Shown in pieces: positions 33,408 through 43,750 of a stretch of DNA of 64,000 nt. A program made the position numbers and the translations under genes. The DNA comes from Solimonas sp. K1W22B-7 (GTDB lineage: Bacteria; Pseudomonadota; Gammaproteobacteria; Nevskiales; Nevskiaceae): contig NZ_CP031704.1 in the NCBI RefSeq assembly GCF_003428335.1, forward strand, positions 2,852,001-2,916,000. The letters run 5' to 3'. Position 1 is the stretch's first letter, and every line of letters starts with the position of its first letter. The notes below the pieces were generated by a model, which ran no database searches, was not told the DNA's origin, and saw only the letters and a program-made list of their open reading frames with translations.

Positions 33408-33938
33408 TTACTGGCGGATCAGCTGGACGCGACGGTTCTGGGTCCAGCTGGACTCGTCATGGCCCGACACCGCCGGACGCTCTTCGCCGTAGGACAGGAT
33501 CGTCAGCTGGTTGGCAGCGACGCCCTTGGCCTGCAGCGCAGCTTCCACGGCCTGCGCACGGCGCTCGCCGAGGCCCAGGTTGTACTCGCGGGTGCCGCGC
33601 TCGTCGGCATGGCCTTCCAGGCGCACGCGGGCGGTCGGGTTGCCCTGCAGGTAGCTGGCGTACTTGGACACCACGCCCTCGCCCTCGGCGCTGATGGCGG
33701 TGCTGTCGTATTCGAAGTAGATGATGTTGTTGTTCAGGGCGCGCTCGGCATCGACGCTGCCGCTGGACTCACCGATAGGGGCCGGCGGCGGCGTGCTGCC
33801 GTAGCCTTCGCCGTAGGGGCTGGACTGGCCGACGGAATCAGCCGGGGGCGCCGCCGGACGGACGTTCTTCTTGCCCGAGCAGCCCGCCAGGGCCAGGGCG
33901 GCAACCAGCGCGCCCGTGATGAGGATGTTCTTGGTCAT
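33408..33938 (-). CDS. pal: Peptidoglycan-associated lipoprotein Pal
   Basis: Pal is the outer-membrane lipoprotein that binds diaminopimelate in peptidoglycan and couples to TolB and TolA. The 176-residue product has a lipoprotein signal with lipobox ALAGC and a Ser/Pro-rich linker. The OmpA-like domain carries IYFEYDSTAI, VRLEGHADERGTREYNLGLG and ERRAQAVEAALQAKG, with the Asp and Arg of the peptidoglycan-binding site. It ends SSWTQNRRVQLIRQ as the family does. It is the fifth gene of the tol run. Confidence 0.97.
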   Translation of the reverse strand: MTKNILITGALVAALALAGCSGKKNVRPAAPPADSVGQSSPYGEGYGSTPPPAPIGESSGSVDAERALNNNIIYFEYDSTAISAEGEGVVSKYASYLQGNPTARVRLEGHADERGTREYNLGLGERRAQAVEAALQAKGVAANQLTILSYGEERPAVSGHDESSWTQNRRVQLIRQ

Positions 33939-33990
33939 GTGGGGTGACTCCTATGTGTTCTTGAGGGTGCGAAAGCTGGAGAGCGGCAAT

Positions 33991-35283
33991 TTAACGGACA
34001 ACGGGCGTCACCGGGGACCATGCCGGTTCCCGGATATCGCCCGCCTGGCGCAGGCGCGTGCGGACGCGCCCGTCGACCGATACGGTCGCAAGTTCCGCGC
34101 CGCCGGCGCGTCCCTGCGTGGCGTAGATGATGACTGCGCCGCCCGGGGCGAACTGCGGGCCCTCGTCCTGCGGGCCGTCGCTGAGCAGGCGCAGGCCGCC
34201 TCCGGCCAGGTCCAGCAGGCCGATGCGGTAGCGGCCGCCGTCGGCGTTGACCAACGCCACCGACTTGCCGTCCGGCGAGTAGCTGGGGCGCAGGTTCTGG
34301 CGGCCTTCGAAGCTGACACGCCGCGGGTCGCCGCCATTGGCGCTGATCTCGTAGATCTGCGGCTGGCCGCCACGGTCCGAGGTGAAGACCAGCTTGCTGC
34401 CGTCCGGCGACCAGGAGGGCTCGGTGTCGATGCCGTAGTGGTCGGTGAGGCGGCGACGCTTGTTGCTGGCCAGGTCGATGACGTAGATGTCCGGGTTGTT
34501 CTCGAAGGACAGCACCACGGCGATACGGCTGCCGTCGGGCGACCAGGCCGGGGAGCTGTTGATGCCCGGCTCGGACACCAGGGTGCGCACCTGGCCGCTG
34601 GCCAGCGTGTAGATCATCACGGCCGAGCGGCCGCGGTTGTAGCCGACGAAGGCCAGCTGCTTGCGGTCCGGCGACCAGTTGGGCGACAGGATCGGCTCGC
34701 GCGAAGTGGCCAGCACGCGCGGCGCCTCGCCGTCGGAGTCCGACACGATCAGCTGGAAGCTGCGCGCCGGACCGTAGCCGCTGGCGGCCACGTAGGCGAT
34801 CTTGGTGTTGAAGTAGCCCGGGATGCCGAGCAGCTTCTCGTAGATCATGTCCGCGATCATGTGTGCCACCGTGCGCATCTGCGCCGGAGTGGTCACGGTG
34901 AACTGGTGGCTCAGCAGCTCCTGGCCGCTGACGGTGTCCACCAGGAAGAAGCGCGCGTAGTAGCCGCTGGCCGACTTGCCGATCTGACCGATCACCAGAT
35001 TGTCGATGCCCGCCGACACCCAGCCGTCCTTGACCACCTGCCCAGGCGCGGTCGGACTCTGCGGCATGGCGCTGCGCGGCAGGGCCTTGAAGCGGCCGCT
35101 GCGCACCAGGTCGTTCTCCACCACCTGGGCCACGTCCAGCGGCACCTCCGGGGTCGCCTGGAACTGCACCAAGGCGATCGGCAGGGGCGCCACGTCGGCA
35201 CCGCTGACGGAGATTTCCAGCGCGGCCTGGGCCGGGACGGTAGCCAGGAGCAGCAATGCGGCAAGCAGTTTCTTGAACGTCAT
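33991..35283 (-). CDS. tolB: Tol-Pal system protein TolB
   Basis: TolB is the periplasmic beta-propeller that links Pal to TolA. I chose ATG 35283, which starts the signal peptide MTFKKLLAALLLLATVPAQA with AAGG upstream; a longer frame from 35337 is not exported. The 430-residue product has the N-terminal TolB domain (PLPIALVQFQATPE, ADMIYEKLLGIPGYF) and six blades with the NWSPDRKQLAFVG, AWSPDGSRIAVVL, SWSPDGSKLVFTSDRGG and SYSPDGKSVAL pattern. A hairpin-like repeat lies in the 147-bp gap after tolA. It is a normal, complete member. Confidence 0.97.
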   Translation of the reverse strand: MTFKKLLAALLLLATVPAQAALEISVSGADVAPLPIALVQFQATPEVPLDVAQVVENDLVRSGRFKALPRSAMPQSPTAPGQVVKDGWVSAGIDNLVIGQIGKSASGYYARFFLVDTVSGQELLSHQFTVTTPAQMRTVAHMIADMIYEKLLGIPGYFNTKIAYVAASGYGPARSFQLIVSDSDGEAPRVLATSREPILSPNWSPDRKQLAFVGYNRGRSAVMIYTLASGQVRTLVSEPGINSSPAWSPDGSRIAVVLSFENNPDIYVIDLASNKRRRLTDHYGIDTEPSWSPDGSKLVFTSDRGGQPQIYEISANGGDPRRVSFEGRQNLRPSYSPDGKSVALVNADGGRYRIGLLDLAGGGLRLLSDGPQDEGPQFAPGGAVIIYATQGRAGGAELATVSVDGRVRTRLRQAGDIREPAWSPVTPVVR

Positions 35284-35340
35284 GAGGCAACCTTGAAGGG
35301 CGGCGCCGGCAGGGCCGCAGGGCATATTGTGATTCAAAAA

Positions 35341-35411
35341 CCGGCCTTTACGCCAAAGTTCTCCCCTAAGTGACTCTCGCCATGGGGAAAAAGTTCTGGC
35401 GTTCAGGCCGG
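35341..35411 (-). other. Inverted repeat in the tolA-tolB gap
   Basis: Bases 35341-35355 (CCGGCCTTTACGCCA) and 35397-35411 (complement with two mismatches) can pair over a 41-base loop. It may slow transcription or mark an mRNA processing site between tolA and tolB. No U tract is seen. Confidence 0.35.
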
Positions 35412-35430
35412 AAGCTGCACCGGGAGGGGG

Positions 35431-36353
35431 CTAGCAGCCACCTACCGTGGGGCAGAACGTGATCTTGAGGGTGCGGTCCGGCGGCATCGCGCGAGGGTCC
35501 GGCGGCGACGGCAGCGGGCTGGCCTTGACCACGGCCTGCTCCACCGAACGGTCCAGCGCCGCGGTGCCGCAGCTGCGCACCACGCGCGCGCTGATCACCG
35601 AAGCGTCGGGGTTCATCTTGACCTCGACCACGCAGGTGAAGTTGTCGGCGCTGGCCGGCGGACGCTGCCAGAACTTGCGCACGCGCGACGCGATCAAGTC
35701 GCCCCAGGTCGCCTGGAATGCACCAATGATCGCGGCATCGCGCGCGGCCTGCTCGGCCGCCGCAGCGGCAGCCAGGGCGTCCTTGCGGCGCTTGTCCTCG
35801 GCCGCGCGTGCCTTGCGGGCATCGTCGATCGCCTTCTGCTCCTCGTCGAGCATGCGCTTGCGCTCATCCTCGACCGCCTGCTTCTGGCGCTGTTCCTGTT
35901 CCTTGCGCAGGCGCTCTTCCTCAGCCTTCTTCTGCGCCTCTTCCTGCTTCTTCTTGACCTCTTCCTGGCGCTTGCGCTCGGCCTCTTCCTTGATCAGCGC
36001 TTCCTTGATCTTGCGCTCTTCGTCCTGGACGCGCTGCTTTTCCTTCTTTTCCTCGGCGAGCTTGCGCTTCTCTTCTTCCTTGGCCTTTTCCTGCGCCTGC
36101 TTGACCGGGTCCTCCTTGGGAGGCTCCTTGGGCTCGGGCGGCGGCGGTTCCGGCATCGGCCTGGGAGCCGGCGGCAACGGCTTGGGCTCCACCGGCTGCG
36201 GATTGGGCACCGCCTTGCCGCCACCCTGGATCAGGGCGGCCTCGATCACGCGCATCGGCTCGGGCTTGCGGTGAAAGAACGACGAGAAGATCAGCGCTCC
36301 GAAAACGAGCACATGCAGGACGATCGAGAAGACCAGTGAGCGCTTGTCTTTCA

Positions 36354-36354
<1 letters not shown>
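35431..36354 (-). CDS. tolA: Tol-Pal system protein TolA
   Basis: TolA spans the periplasm and passes energy from TolQ-TolR to Pal. The ATG at 36354 shares one base with the tolR stop; a TTG one codon earlier is less likely. The 307-residue product has an N-terminal membrane anchor (SLVFSIVLHVLVFGALIFSS), a Pro-rich stretch (PNPQPVEPKPLPPAPRPMP), a very long charged Lys/Glu/Ala helix (about residues 85-215) and a C-terminal domain with VRKFWQRPPASADNFTCVVE and SCGTAALDRSVEQAV. The end (TLKITFCPTVGGC) has the two conserved cysteines region. It is complete. Confidence 0.96.
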
Positions 36355-36779
<425 letters not shown>

Positions 36780-36789
36780 GGCGGGCTCC

Positions 36790-37473
<684 letters not shown>

Positions 37474-37567
37474 GGGTTCATCCTTGTCATGGCTACGGAA
37501 CGCCTTGCGGCGCCTGCTGGCCGGGGATTGTTAGTAAACATCAACTAATATTTTGATTAATCGCAGA

Positions 37568-37576
37568 ATTATAACA
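37568..37576 (-). promoter_or_regulatory. Extended -10 promoter for the tol-pal run
   Basis: On the minus strand, TGTTATAAT (37576-37568) is a perfect extended -10 (TGnTATAAT) about 95 bp before tolQ. No good -35 is present, which fits extended -10 promoters. The surrounding 148 bp between ybgC and tolQ is the most AT-rich stretch in this region. Confidence 0.55.
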
Positions 37577-37621
37577 AACTGCCCTGCGATCTGTAGGAAA
37601 TTCTAGCAGTTGACGATGCCT

Positions 37622-38008
37622 TCAGAAGAGCCCGGGTGGCAGGGCTTTCGGACGAAAGGTCGCTGCGTCCACACAAGCGATGCGAACCCTGGCGGTCGTG
37701 AGCGTCTCGCCGGCACGCGACAGCGACTGTTCAAAGATCAGGCTGGCGCGCCGAAGTTCCGCGATCCGGGTGAGCACTTCCAGTTCGTCGTCCAGCCGCG
37801 CCGGCTTGCGGTAGTCGATTTCGAGGGTCGAGACCGTGAAGGCCACCCCCAGTTCCAATCGCAGCCGCTCCTGCCCGTAACCCTGCCCGCGCAACCACTC
37901 GGTGCGAGCCCGCTCGAGCCAGCGCAGGTAGTTGGCGTGGTAGGCCACGCCGCTGGCGTCGGTATCTTCGTAGTAGACGCGGATCGGCCAGCAGCATTCA
38001 GTGGTCAT
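37622..38008 (-). CDS. ybgC: Tol-Pal associated acyl-CoA thioesterase YbgC
   Basis: YbgC is a hotdog-fold acyl-CoA thioesterase found at the head of tol-pal operons; its link to Tol function is not fully known. The 128-residue product has the active-site segment VYYEDTDASGVAYHANYLRW, with catalytic Asp near residue 17, and RARTEWLRGQGYGQERL. A second conserved part is ASLIFEQSLSRAGETLTTAR. It lies 9 bp after ruvB on the same strand. Length and order are typical. Confidence 0.95.
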   Translation of the reverse strand: MTTECCWPIRVYYEDTDASGVAYHANYLRWLERARTEWLRGQGYGQERLRLELGVAFTVSTLEIDYRKPARLDDELEVLTRIAELRRASLIFEQSLSRAGETLTTARVRIACVDAATFRPKALPPGLF

Positions 38009-38017
38009 GGCGGGCGG

Positions 38018-39048
<1,031 letters not shown>

Positions 39049-39052
<4 letters not shown>

Positions 39053-39639
39053 CGCACGGCGCGCTTCAGCGCCTCCTGGATGATCTGCTCGGTGCTCATG
39101 CCGTCCTTGTGGACCGCATCAGTGAAACGCTGGATCTCGGCCGGCTTGTAGCCCAGCGCCGCCAGCGCGGCGCGCGCCTCCTGCAGCGGCAGGGTGCCGA
39201 CGGCCGGGGCGGCGGAGACGACTCCGGCCGCGGCGGCACCGCCGGCCTTGTCGCGCATCTCCACCACCAGGCGCTCGGCGGTCTTGCGGCCGACGCCGGG
39301 GATTTTCGTCAGGCGTACGACGTCGCCGGCACGCACGGTTTCCCAGAAGTCCTCGACGCTGACGCCGGACAGGATCGCCAGCGCCAGCTTGGGGCCGACG
39401 CCGGAAATCTTGATCAGCTCGCGGAACAGCGCCTTCTCGGTGGTGCTGCCGAAGGCGAACAGCAGGTGCGCGTCCTCGCGCACCGTCAGGTGCGTATGCA
39501 GGCTGACGCCCTCGCCCACCGCCGGCAGCTTGTAGAAGGTGGACATCGGCGCTTCCAGCTCGTAGCCGACGCCGCCCACGTCCACCAGCAGCAGCGGCGG
39601 CTGCTTCAGCACCAGCTTTCCGGTGATCCGGCCGATCAT
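39049..39639 (-). CDS. ruvA: Holliday junction DNA-binding protein RuvA
   Basis: RuvA binds four-way junctions as a tetramer and loads RuvB. I chose ATG 39639 ([15 protein letters not shown]) because GGGGAG lies 7 bp upstream; a frame from 39660 adds seven residues. The 196-residue product has the OB-fold N-terminal domain ([15 protein letters not shown]), two helix-hairpin-helix motifs ([18 protein letters not shown] and [19 protein letters not shown]) and a C-terminal RuvB-binding domain. A repeat-filled gap separates it from ruvC, so it may have its own promoter. Confidence 0.97.
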
Positions 39640-39664
39640 GTATCGCTCCCCGCGCAACAACCTT

Positions 39665-39774
39665 CAGTCCGCGAATGAACGCAAATGAACGCAAATGCAA
39701 AGACCCTGGAGCATCCCGGAATCCAACCCATCGCAATGCTTTTATTTGCGTTCTTTGCGTTCATTTGCGGACTG
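39665..39774. repeat. Inverted repeat between ruvC and ruvA
   Basis: Bases 39665-39696 and the complement of 39744-39774 match over about 30 positions (CAGTCCGC-G/A-AATGAACGCAAA(T)GAACGCAAAT), with one substitution and one indel. The loop is 47 bases. Inside each arm the unit AATGAACGCAAA is repeated. It resembles the GGATGAACGCGGAT element at 31626-31762. Confidence 0.75.
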
Positions 39775-39787
39775 ATGCTTTTCGAAC

Positions 39788-40306
39788 CTATCCCCAAGCC
39801 TTGTTCAGGGTGAGTCCACTGCGCATCTTAGTGGAACGCACGTGCGCATGGGTCAGCGCTACCGCGAGCGCGTCGGCGGCGTCGGCGGCCATCGCCACCT
39901 CGCGCACATTGAGCAGCACCTTGACCATGTGCTGCACCTGCAGCTTCTCGGCGCGGCCGTTGCCGACCAGCGCCAGCTTGACCTGGGCGGCGGCGTACTC
40001 GGCCAGCGGCAGGCCGGCCTGCGCCACGGCACAGATCGCGGCACCACGCGCCTGCCCCAGCACCAGGGCGCTGGCCATGTTCTTGCTGACGAACACTTCT
40101 TCCAGCGCCACTTCCTGCGGCTGGAACTCGGCGATCACCTCGCCCAGGCCCTGCAGGATCTTCAGCAGGCGCTGCGGCATCTCGCCGACCGTGGCATTGA
40201 TGCGCCCGCAGGCCAGGTATCGGCTCTTGGAACCCGCAACCTCGATCACGCCGTAGCCGGTGTAGCGCGAGCCGGGATCGATGCCGAGGATGCGGGTACC
40301 GGTCAC
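39788..40306 (-). CDS. ruvC: Holliday junction resolvase RuvC
   Basis: RuvC cuts Holliday junctions after RuvAB branch migration. I chose GTG 40306, which overlaps the yebC stop as GTGA and gives 172 residues starting [19 protein letters not shown]. The catalytic acidic residues are visible: Asp in [10 protein letters not shown] near residue 9, Glu in [12 protein letters not shown] near residue 68, and Asp in [14 protein letters not shown] near residue 140. Length is normal. Longer frames upstream run inside yebC and are not real. Confidence 0.96.
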   Translation of the reverse strand: MTGTRILGIDPGSRYTGYGVIEVAGSKSRYLACGRINATVGEMPQRLLKILQGLGEVIAEFQPQEVALEEVFVSKNMASALVLGQARGAAICAVAQAGLPLAEYAAAQVKLALVGNGRAEKLQVQHMVKVLLNVREVAMAADAADALAVALTHAHVRSTKMRSGLTLNKAWG

Positions 40307-41022
40307 GCGAACTCGGCGTTCGAATAGACCTTCTGCACGTCGTCCAGATCCTCGAGCATGTCGATCAGCTTCTGCAGCGCCGCCGCCTGCTCGCCCGAGA
40401 CCGCGCTGGTGTTGCCCGGCCGCATCGTGATGTCGGCCTGCACCGGCTTCAGGCCCTGCGCTTCCAGCGCCGCCTTGACCGCGACGAAGGACTCCGGCGC
40501 CACCAGCACCTCGGTGACCTCGTCGTGGTTGATCACGTCGTCGGCACCGGCCTCCAGGGCCTGCTCCAGGATCTTCTCCTCCAGCGCCGCGTCGCCGCCG
40601 CTCTCGAACAGGATCTGCCCGCTGCGGCTGAACTGGAAGGCCACCGAGCCGCTGGTGCCCATATGGCCGCCGCACTTGCTGAAGGCATGACGGACTTCGG
40701 CGACGGTGCGGGTCGGATTGTCGGTCATGCAGTCGACCATGATCGCGACGCCGCCGGGCCCGTAGCCCTCGTAGCGGATTTCCTCGAAGGCGTCGGCGTT
40801 GCCCTCGCCGGAGCCGCGCTTGATCGCGCGCTCGATCGTGTCCTTGGTCATGTTCGCGGTCAGCGCCTTGTCCATGGCGATGCGCAGCCGCGAATTGGCC
40901 TTGGGATCGACGCCGCCGGTACGCGCGGCGACGGTGATCTCGCGAATGAACTTGGTGAACAGCTTGCCGCGCGCCGCGTCGGTGGCGTTCTTGCGCGCTT
41001 CGATACTCGGGCCACGTCCCAT
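40303..41022 (-). CDS. yebC: YebC/PmpR family protein
   Basis: YebC-type proteins are about 240 residues, made of three domains. They have been described as transcriptional regulators and, more recently, as translation factors that help at proline stretches. The 239-residue product starts [20 protein letters not shown], the family signature, and has [19 protein letters not shown] and [21 protein letters not shown] in two parts. It is placed before ruvC as in most gammaproteobacteria. Complete. Confidence 0.96.
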   Translation of the reverse strand: MGRGPSIEARKNATDAARGKLFTKFIREITVAARTGGVDPKANSRLRIAMDKALTANMTKDTIERAIKRGSGEGNADAFEEIRYEGYGPGGVAIMVDCMTDNPTRTVAEVRHAFSKCGGHMGTSGSVAFQFSRSGQILFESGGDAALEEKILEQALEAGADDVINHDEVTEVLVAPESFVAVKAALEAQGLKPVQADITMRPGNTSAVSGEQAAALQKLIDMLEDLDDVQKVYSNAEFA

Positions 41023-41039
41023 GACTCGTTCGCGACCTC

Positions 41040-41615
41040 TTAGAAGTTGAGACGCAGGCCGAGGTGGAAGCCGTCGTCGGCCTCGATCTCGCCGTTGGGA
41101 TCGATGTCGGCCTGGACCTGGCGCCAGCCGACGTAGACCGAGGCGTCCTTGATCACTTCATAGCCGACGCTGACGCCGATGTCGTAGTAGCTGTCGACAT
41201 CGCCGAAGCTGGTCACTTCCGGAGCGCCGTAGGCGTAGGCGCCCAGGGCGATGCGGTCGTAGCCCGGGATGCGCACATCGACCTGGCCGCCCAGCGCGAT
41301 CGCCGCGCCGTCGTCGTTCTCGCCGTCGATGTAGGCGGCGCGGATGCCCAGGCCGGCGACGACCTTGGCGTCACGGGCACCGGCGTCGCCGGTCAGCAGC
41401 ACGCCGACATGCGGCACGAAGGCGTCGCCGCCGTCTTCCGAGCGCCACAGCGCCCCCAGGTCGTACTGGCCCTTGGCGCCGCCGAACACCGACGACAGGT
41501 CGCCGGTCAGGCCCACGCGCACCGCTTCCTCGCCGATGGCGGCGTCGAAACCCGCCGCGGCGGCCGGCAGGGTTGCCGCGGCCAGAACCAGACCGAATCC
41601 AATCTTTGCTTTCAC
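41040..41615 (-). CDS. yfaZ: YfaZ-like outer-membrane beta-barrel protein
   Basis: This is a predicted outer-membrane protein of the YfaZ family, of unknown function. I chose GTG 41615 because GAGGAG lies 7 bp upstream and it begins the signal peptide [22 protein letters not shown]; an ATG at 41648 adds eleven charged residues and overlaps the lpdA stop. The 191-residue product has alternating beta-strands with aromatic ends ([44 protein letters not shown]). It ends in Phe (FHLGLRLNF), the usual signal for barrel assembly. It lies between lpdA and yebC. Confidence 0.8.
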   Translation of the reverse strand: MKAKIGFGLVLAAATLPAAAAGFDAAIGEEAVRVGLTGDLSSVFGGAKGQYDLGALWRSEDGGDAFVPHVGVLLTGDAGARDAKVVAGLGIRAAYIDGENDDGAAIALGGQVDVRIPGYDRIALGAYAYGAPEVTSFGDVDSYYDIGVSVGYEVIKDASVYVGWRQVQADIDPNGEIEADDGFHLGLRLNF

Positions 41616-41647
41616 CAGGTCGCTCCTCGATTTCTTGTGGCGCGCCA

Positions 41648-43090
41648 TCAGGCGCGCTTGGGCTTGTTCACCGCGTGCACCGCACGGCCATCCACCAGCA
41701 GGATCGCGTCGTGGAAGGTCTCGGCCAGCGAGGGATGCGCATGCATGATCAGCGCGATGTCCTCGGTGGTGGCGGCGAACTCCATTGCGACCACCGCCTC
41801 GGCGATCAGTTCGGACACGAACGGGCCTACGGCGTGCACGCCGAGGATGCGGTCGGTCTTGGCGTCGGAGATCACCTTGATCGTGCCGGCGGCCTGCTCC
41901 ATGGCCTTGGCGCGGCCGCTGGACATGAAGGAACCGCTGCCGGTCTTGACCTCGTGGCCGGCCGCCTTGGCCTGCTCTTCGGACAGGCCCACCCAGGCGA
42001 TCTCGGGCGCGGTGTAGACCACGCTCGGCACCACGTTGTAGTTGACCTGGGTGTGGTGGCCGGCGAGCTGCTCGGCCAGGGCCACGCCCTCTTCGATGCC
42101 CTTGTGCGCCAGCATGGCACCGCCGATGACGTCACCCACGGCATAGATGCCGGGGACGCTGGTCTTGTAGTGCGGGTCCACCTGCACGAAGCCGCGGTCG
42201 GTCAGCTTGACGCCGACGCCGTCGGCATTGAGGCCGGTGGTGTTCGGGCGGCGGCCGACGGCGACGATCAGCTTGTCGAATTCTTCGCTCAGGGTCTTGC
42301 CATCCTGCTCGAACTCGACGGTCACGCCCTTCTTGCCGGCCTTGGCGCCGGACACCTTGGCGCCGAAGCGGATGTCCAGGCCCTGCTTGGTCAGGTGGCG
42401 CAGAGCCTCCTTGGAGATCGCCGCGTCGACCATCGGCAGGAAGCCCGGCAGGGCCTCCAGGATGGTGACCTTGGCGCCCAGGCGCGACCAGACGCTGCCC
42501 AGTTCCACGCCGATCACGCCGGCGCCGATCACGCCGAGGCGGGCCGGCACCTCGGTGAAGTCCAGCGCTCCCCAGGAATCCACGATGCGCTCGCCGTCGA
42601 AGGCGGCGATCTTGCTGAGGTTGACCGGCTCGGAGCCGGTGGCGATGACGATGTGCTTGGCGCTCAGCACCTCGGTCTTGCCGTCGTGCGACTTGTACTC
42701 GACCTGGCCGTTGCCCAGCAGCTTGCCGGTGCCGAACAGGCCGGTGACCTTGGCCGAGGCGAACAGCTGCTTGATGCCGCCGGTGAGGGCCTTGGAGACC
42801 TCGGTCTTGCGTGCCTGCATCTTCGCCAGGTCGACCTTGACGTCGCCGACGCCGATGCCGTGCTTGGCGAACTCGTGCTGGGCGCGGTGCACCAGCTCCG
42901 AGGACTCCAGCAGGGCCTTGGAGGGGATGCAGCCGGCGTTGAGGCAGGTGCCGCCGAAGGCCGGCGTGCTGTCCTTGTTGACCCAGGCGTCGATGCAGGC
43001 GGTCTTGAAACCGAGCTGGGAGGCGCGGATCGCGCAGGGGTAACCGGCGGGGCCGCCGCCAATGACAACGACGTCGTATTGTTCGCTCAT
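41648..43090 (-). CDS. lpdA: Dihydrolipoyl dehydrogenase (E3)
   Basis: This flavoprotein reoxidises the lipoyl groups of the 2-oxoglutarate (and pyruvate) dehydrogenase complexes with NAD. The 480-residue product has the FAD-binding GGGPAGYPCAIRASQLG, the redox disulfide GTCLNAGCIPSK near residue 47, the NAD-binding GAGVIGVELGSVW near residue 188 and the FAD motif GIYAVGDVIGGAMLAH. The active-site His is in IMHAHPSLAE. It is about 14 kb away from sucB. A pyruvate complex is not in this window, so it may serve both. Confidence 0.97.
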   Translation of the reverse strand: MSEQYDVVVIGGGPAGYPCAIRASQLGFKTACIDAWVNKDSTPAFGGTCLNAGCIPSKALLESSELVHRAQHEFAKHGIGVGDVKVDLAKMQARKTEVSKALTGGIKQLFASAKVTGLFGTGKLLGNGQVEYKSHDGKTEVLSAKHIVIATGSEPVNLSKIAAFDGERIVDSWGALDFTEVPARLGVIGAGVIGVELGSVWSRLGAKVTILEALPGFLPMVDAAISKEALRHLTKQGLDIRFGAKVSGAKAGKKGVTVEFEQDGKTLSEEFDKLIVAVGRRPNTTGLNADGVGVKLTDRGFVQVDPHYKTSVPGIYAVGDVIGGAMLAHKGIEEGVALAEQLAGHHTQVNYNVVPSVVYTAPEIAWVGLSEEQAKAAGHEVKTGSGSFMSSGRAKAMEQAAGTIKVISDAKTDRILGVHAVGPFVSELIAEAVVAMEFAATTEDIALIMHAHPSLAETFHDAILLVDGRAVHAVNKPKRA

Positions 43091-43168
43091 GTTCTTTTCC
43101 TTGAGGGCATCGCTATTTTAGCGCGCCGCGTGTGCAGCGCGGCCACCCTGTTTTGAATTAGGCGCGAT

Positions 43169-43750
43169 TCAGCCCGGGCAGCCCGGCGCGGCGCCCGGCG
43201 CCAGCGCGGCGGCCACCTGCGCCGCCAGCCGGCGCAGCAGGCGCTGGTGTCCGGCCACCAGTTCGGCCGCCTCGCCCCCCACCGGCTCCTGCCCGGCAAA
43301 GGCACAGGTCAGGGCGGCGGCCTTGCCGCCGGCACCGCCGCGCAGGCTCCAGACCGCCTCCCAGCGCACGGCACGGCCGGGAACCGTCTCGAAAGCCTGC
43401 ACGTCCAGCTTGAACCTCTGCGGCGTTGCATCCGCCGGCGCCGGCAGGGCATGCACGTCGCGGATGCCCTGCACGGCCAGGGCCGCCACCAGGGCGCCGC
43501 GGATCTCGGTATCCAGGGGCGCCGCCCACTGCTGCTGCTCCAGCAGCACCAGGCGCTCGTCGCCCTGGCGCACCACCAGCAGCGGCGTATCCACCTGCGC
43601 CGGCACCGACACCGGCAGCACGTCGATCCAGCGCGAGGCCGGCACGGCGGCAGCGGCCTGCGGCGCGGCCAGGGTGTAGTAGCGCAGCGGCGCGGCCGAG
43701 GCGCAGGCCGCCAGCAGCAGGACCGACAGCAACAATACGCAGTTCTTCAT
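43169..43750 (-). CDS. pqiC: PqiC-like membrane-integrity lipoprotein (DUF330/ABC-auxiliary)
   Basis: PqiC is an outer-membrane lipoprotein that docks the PqiB needle. The 193-residue product has a lipoprotein signal with lipobox LLAAC, then the family start ASAAPLRYYTLAAP. RWIDVLPVSVPAQVDTPLLV and ERLVLLEQQQWAAPLDTEIR are typical of DUF330. It overlaps pqiB by 4 bp. Together with the pqiA pair and pqiB it forms a four-gene transport cluster for lipids between membranes. Confidence 0.88.
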   Translation of the reverse strand: MKNCVLLLSVLLLAACASAAPLRYYTLAAPQAAAAVPASRWIDVLPVSVPAQVDTPLLVVRQGDERLVLLEQQQWAAPLDTEIRGALVAALAVQGIRDVHALPAPADATPQRFKLDVQAFETVPGRAVRWEAVWSLRGGAGGKAAALTCAFAGQEPVGGEAAELVAGHQRLLRRLAAQVAAALAPGAAPGCPG

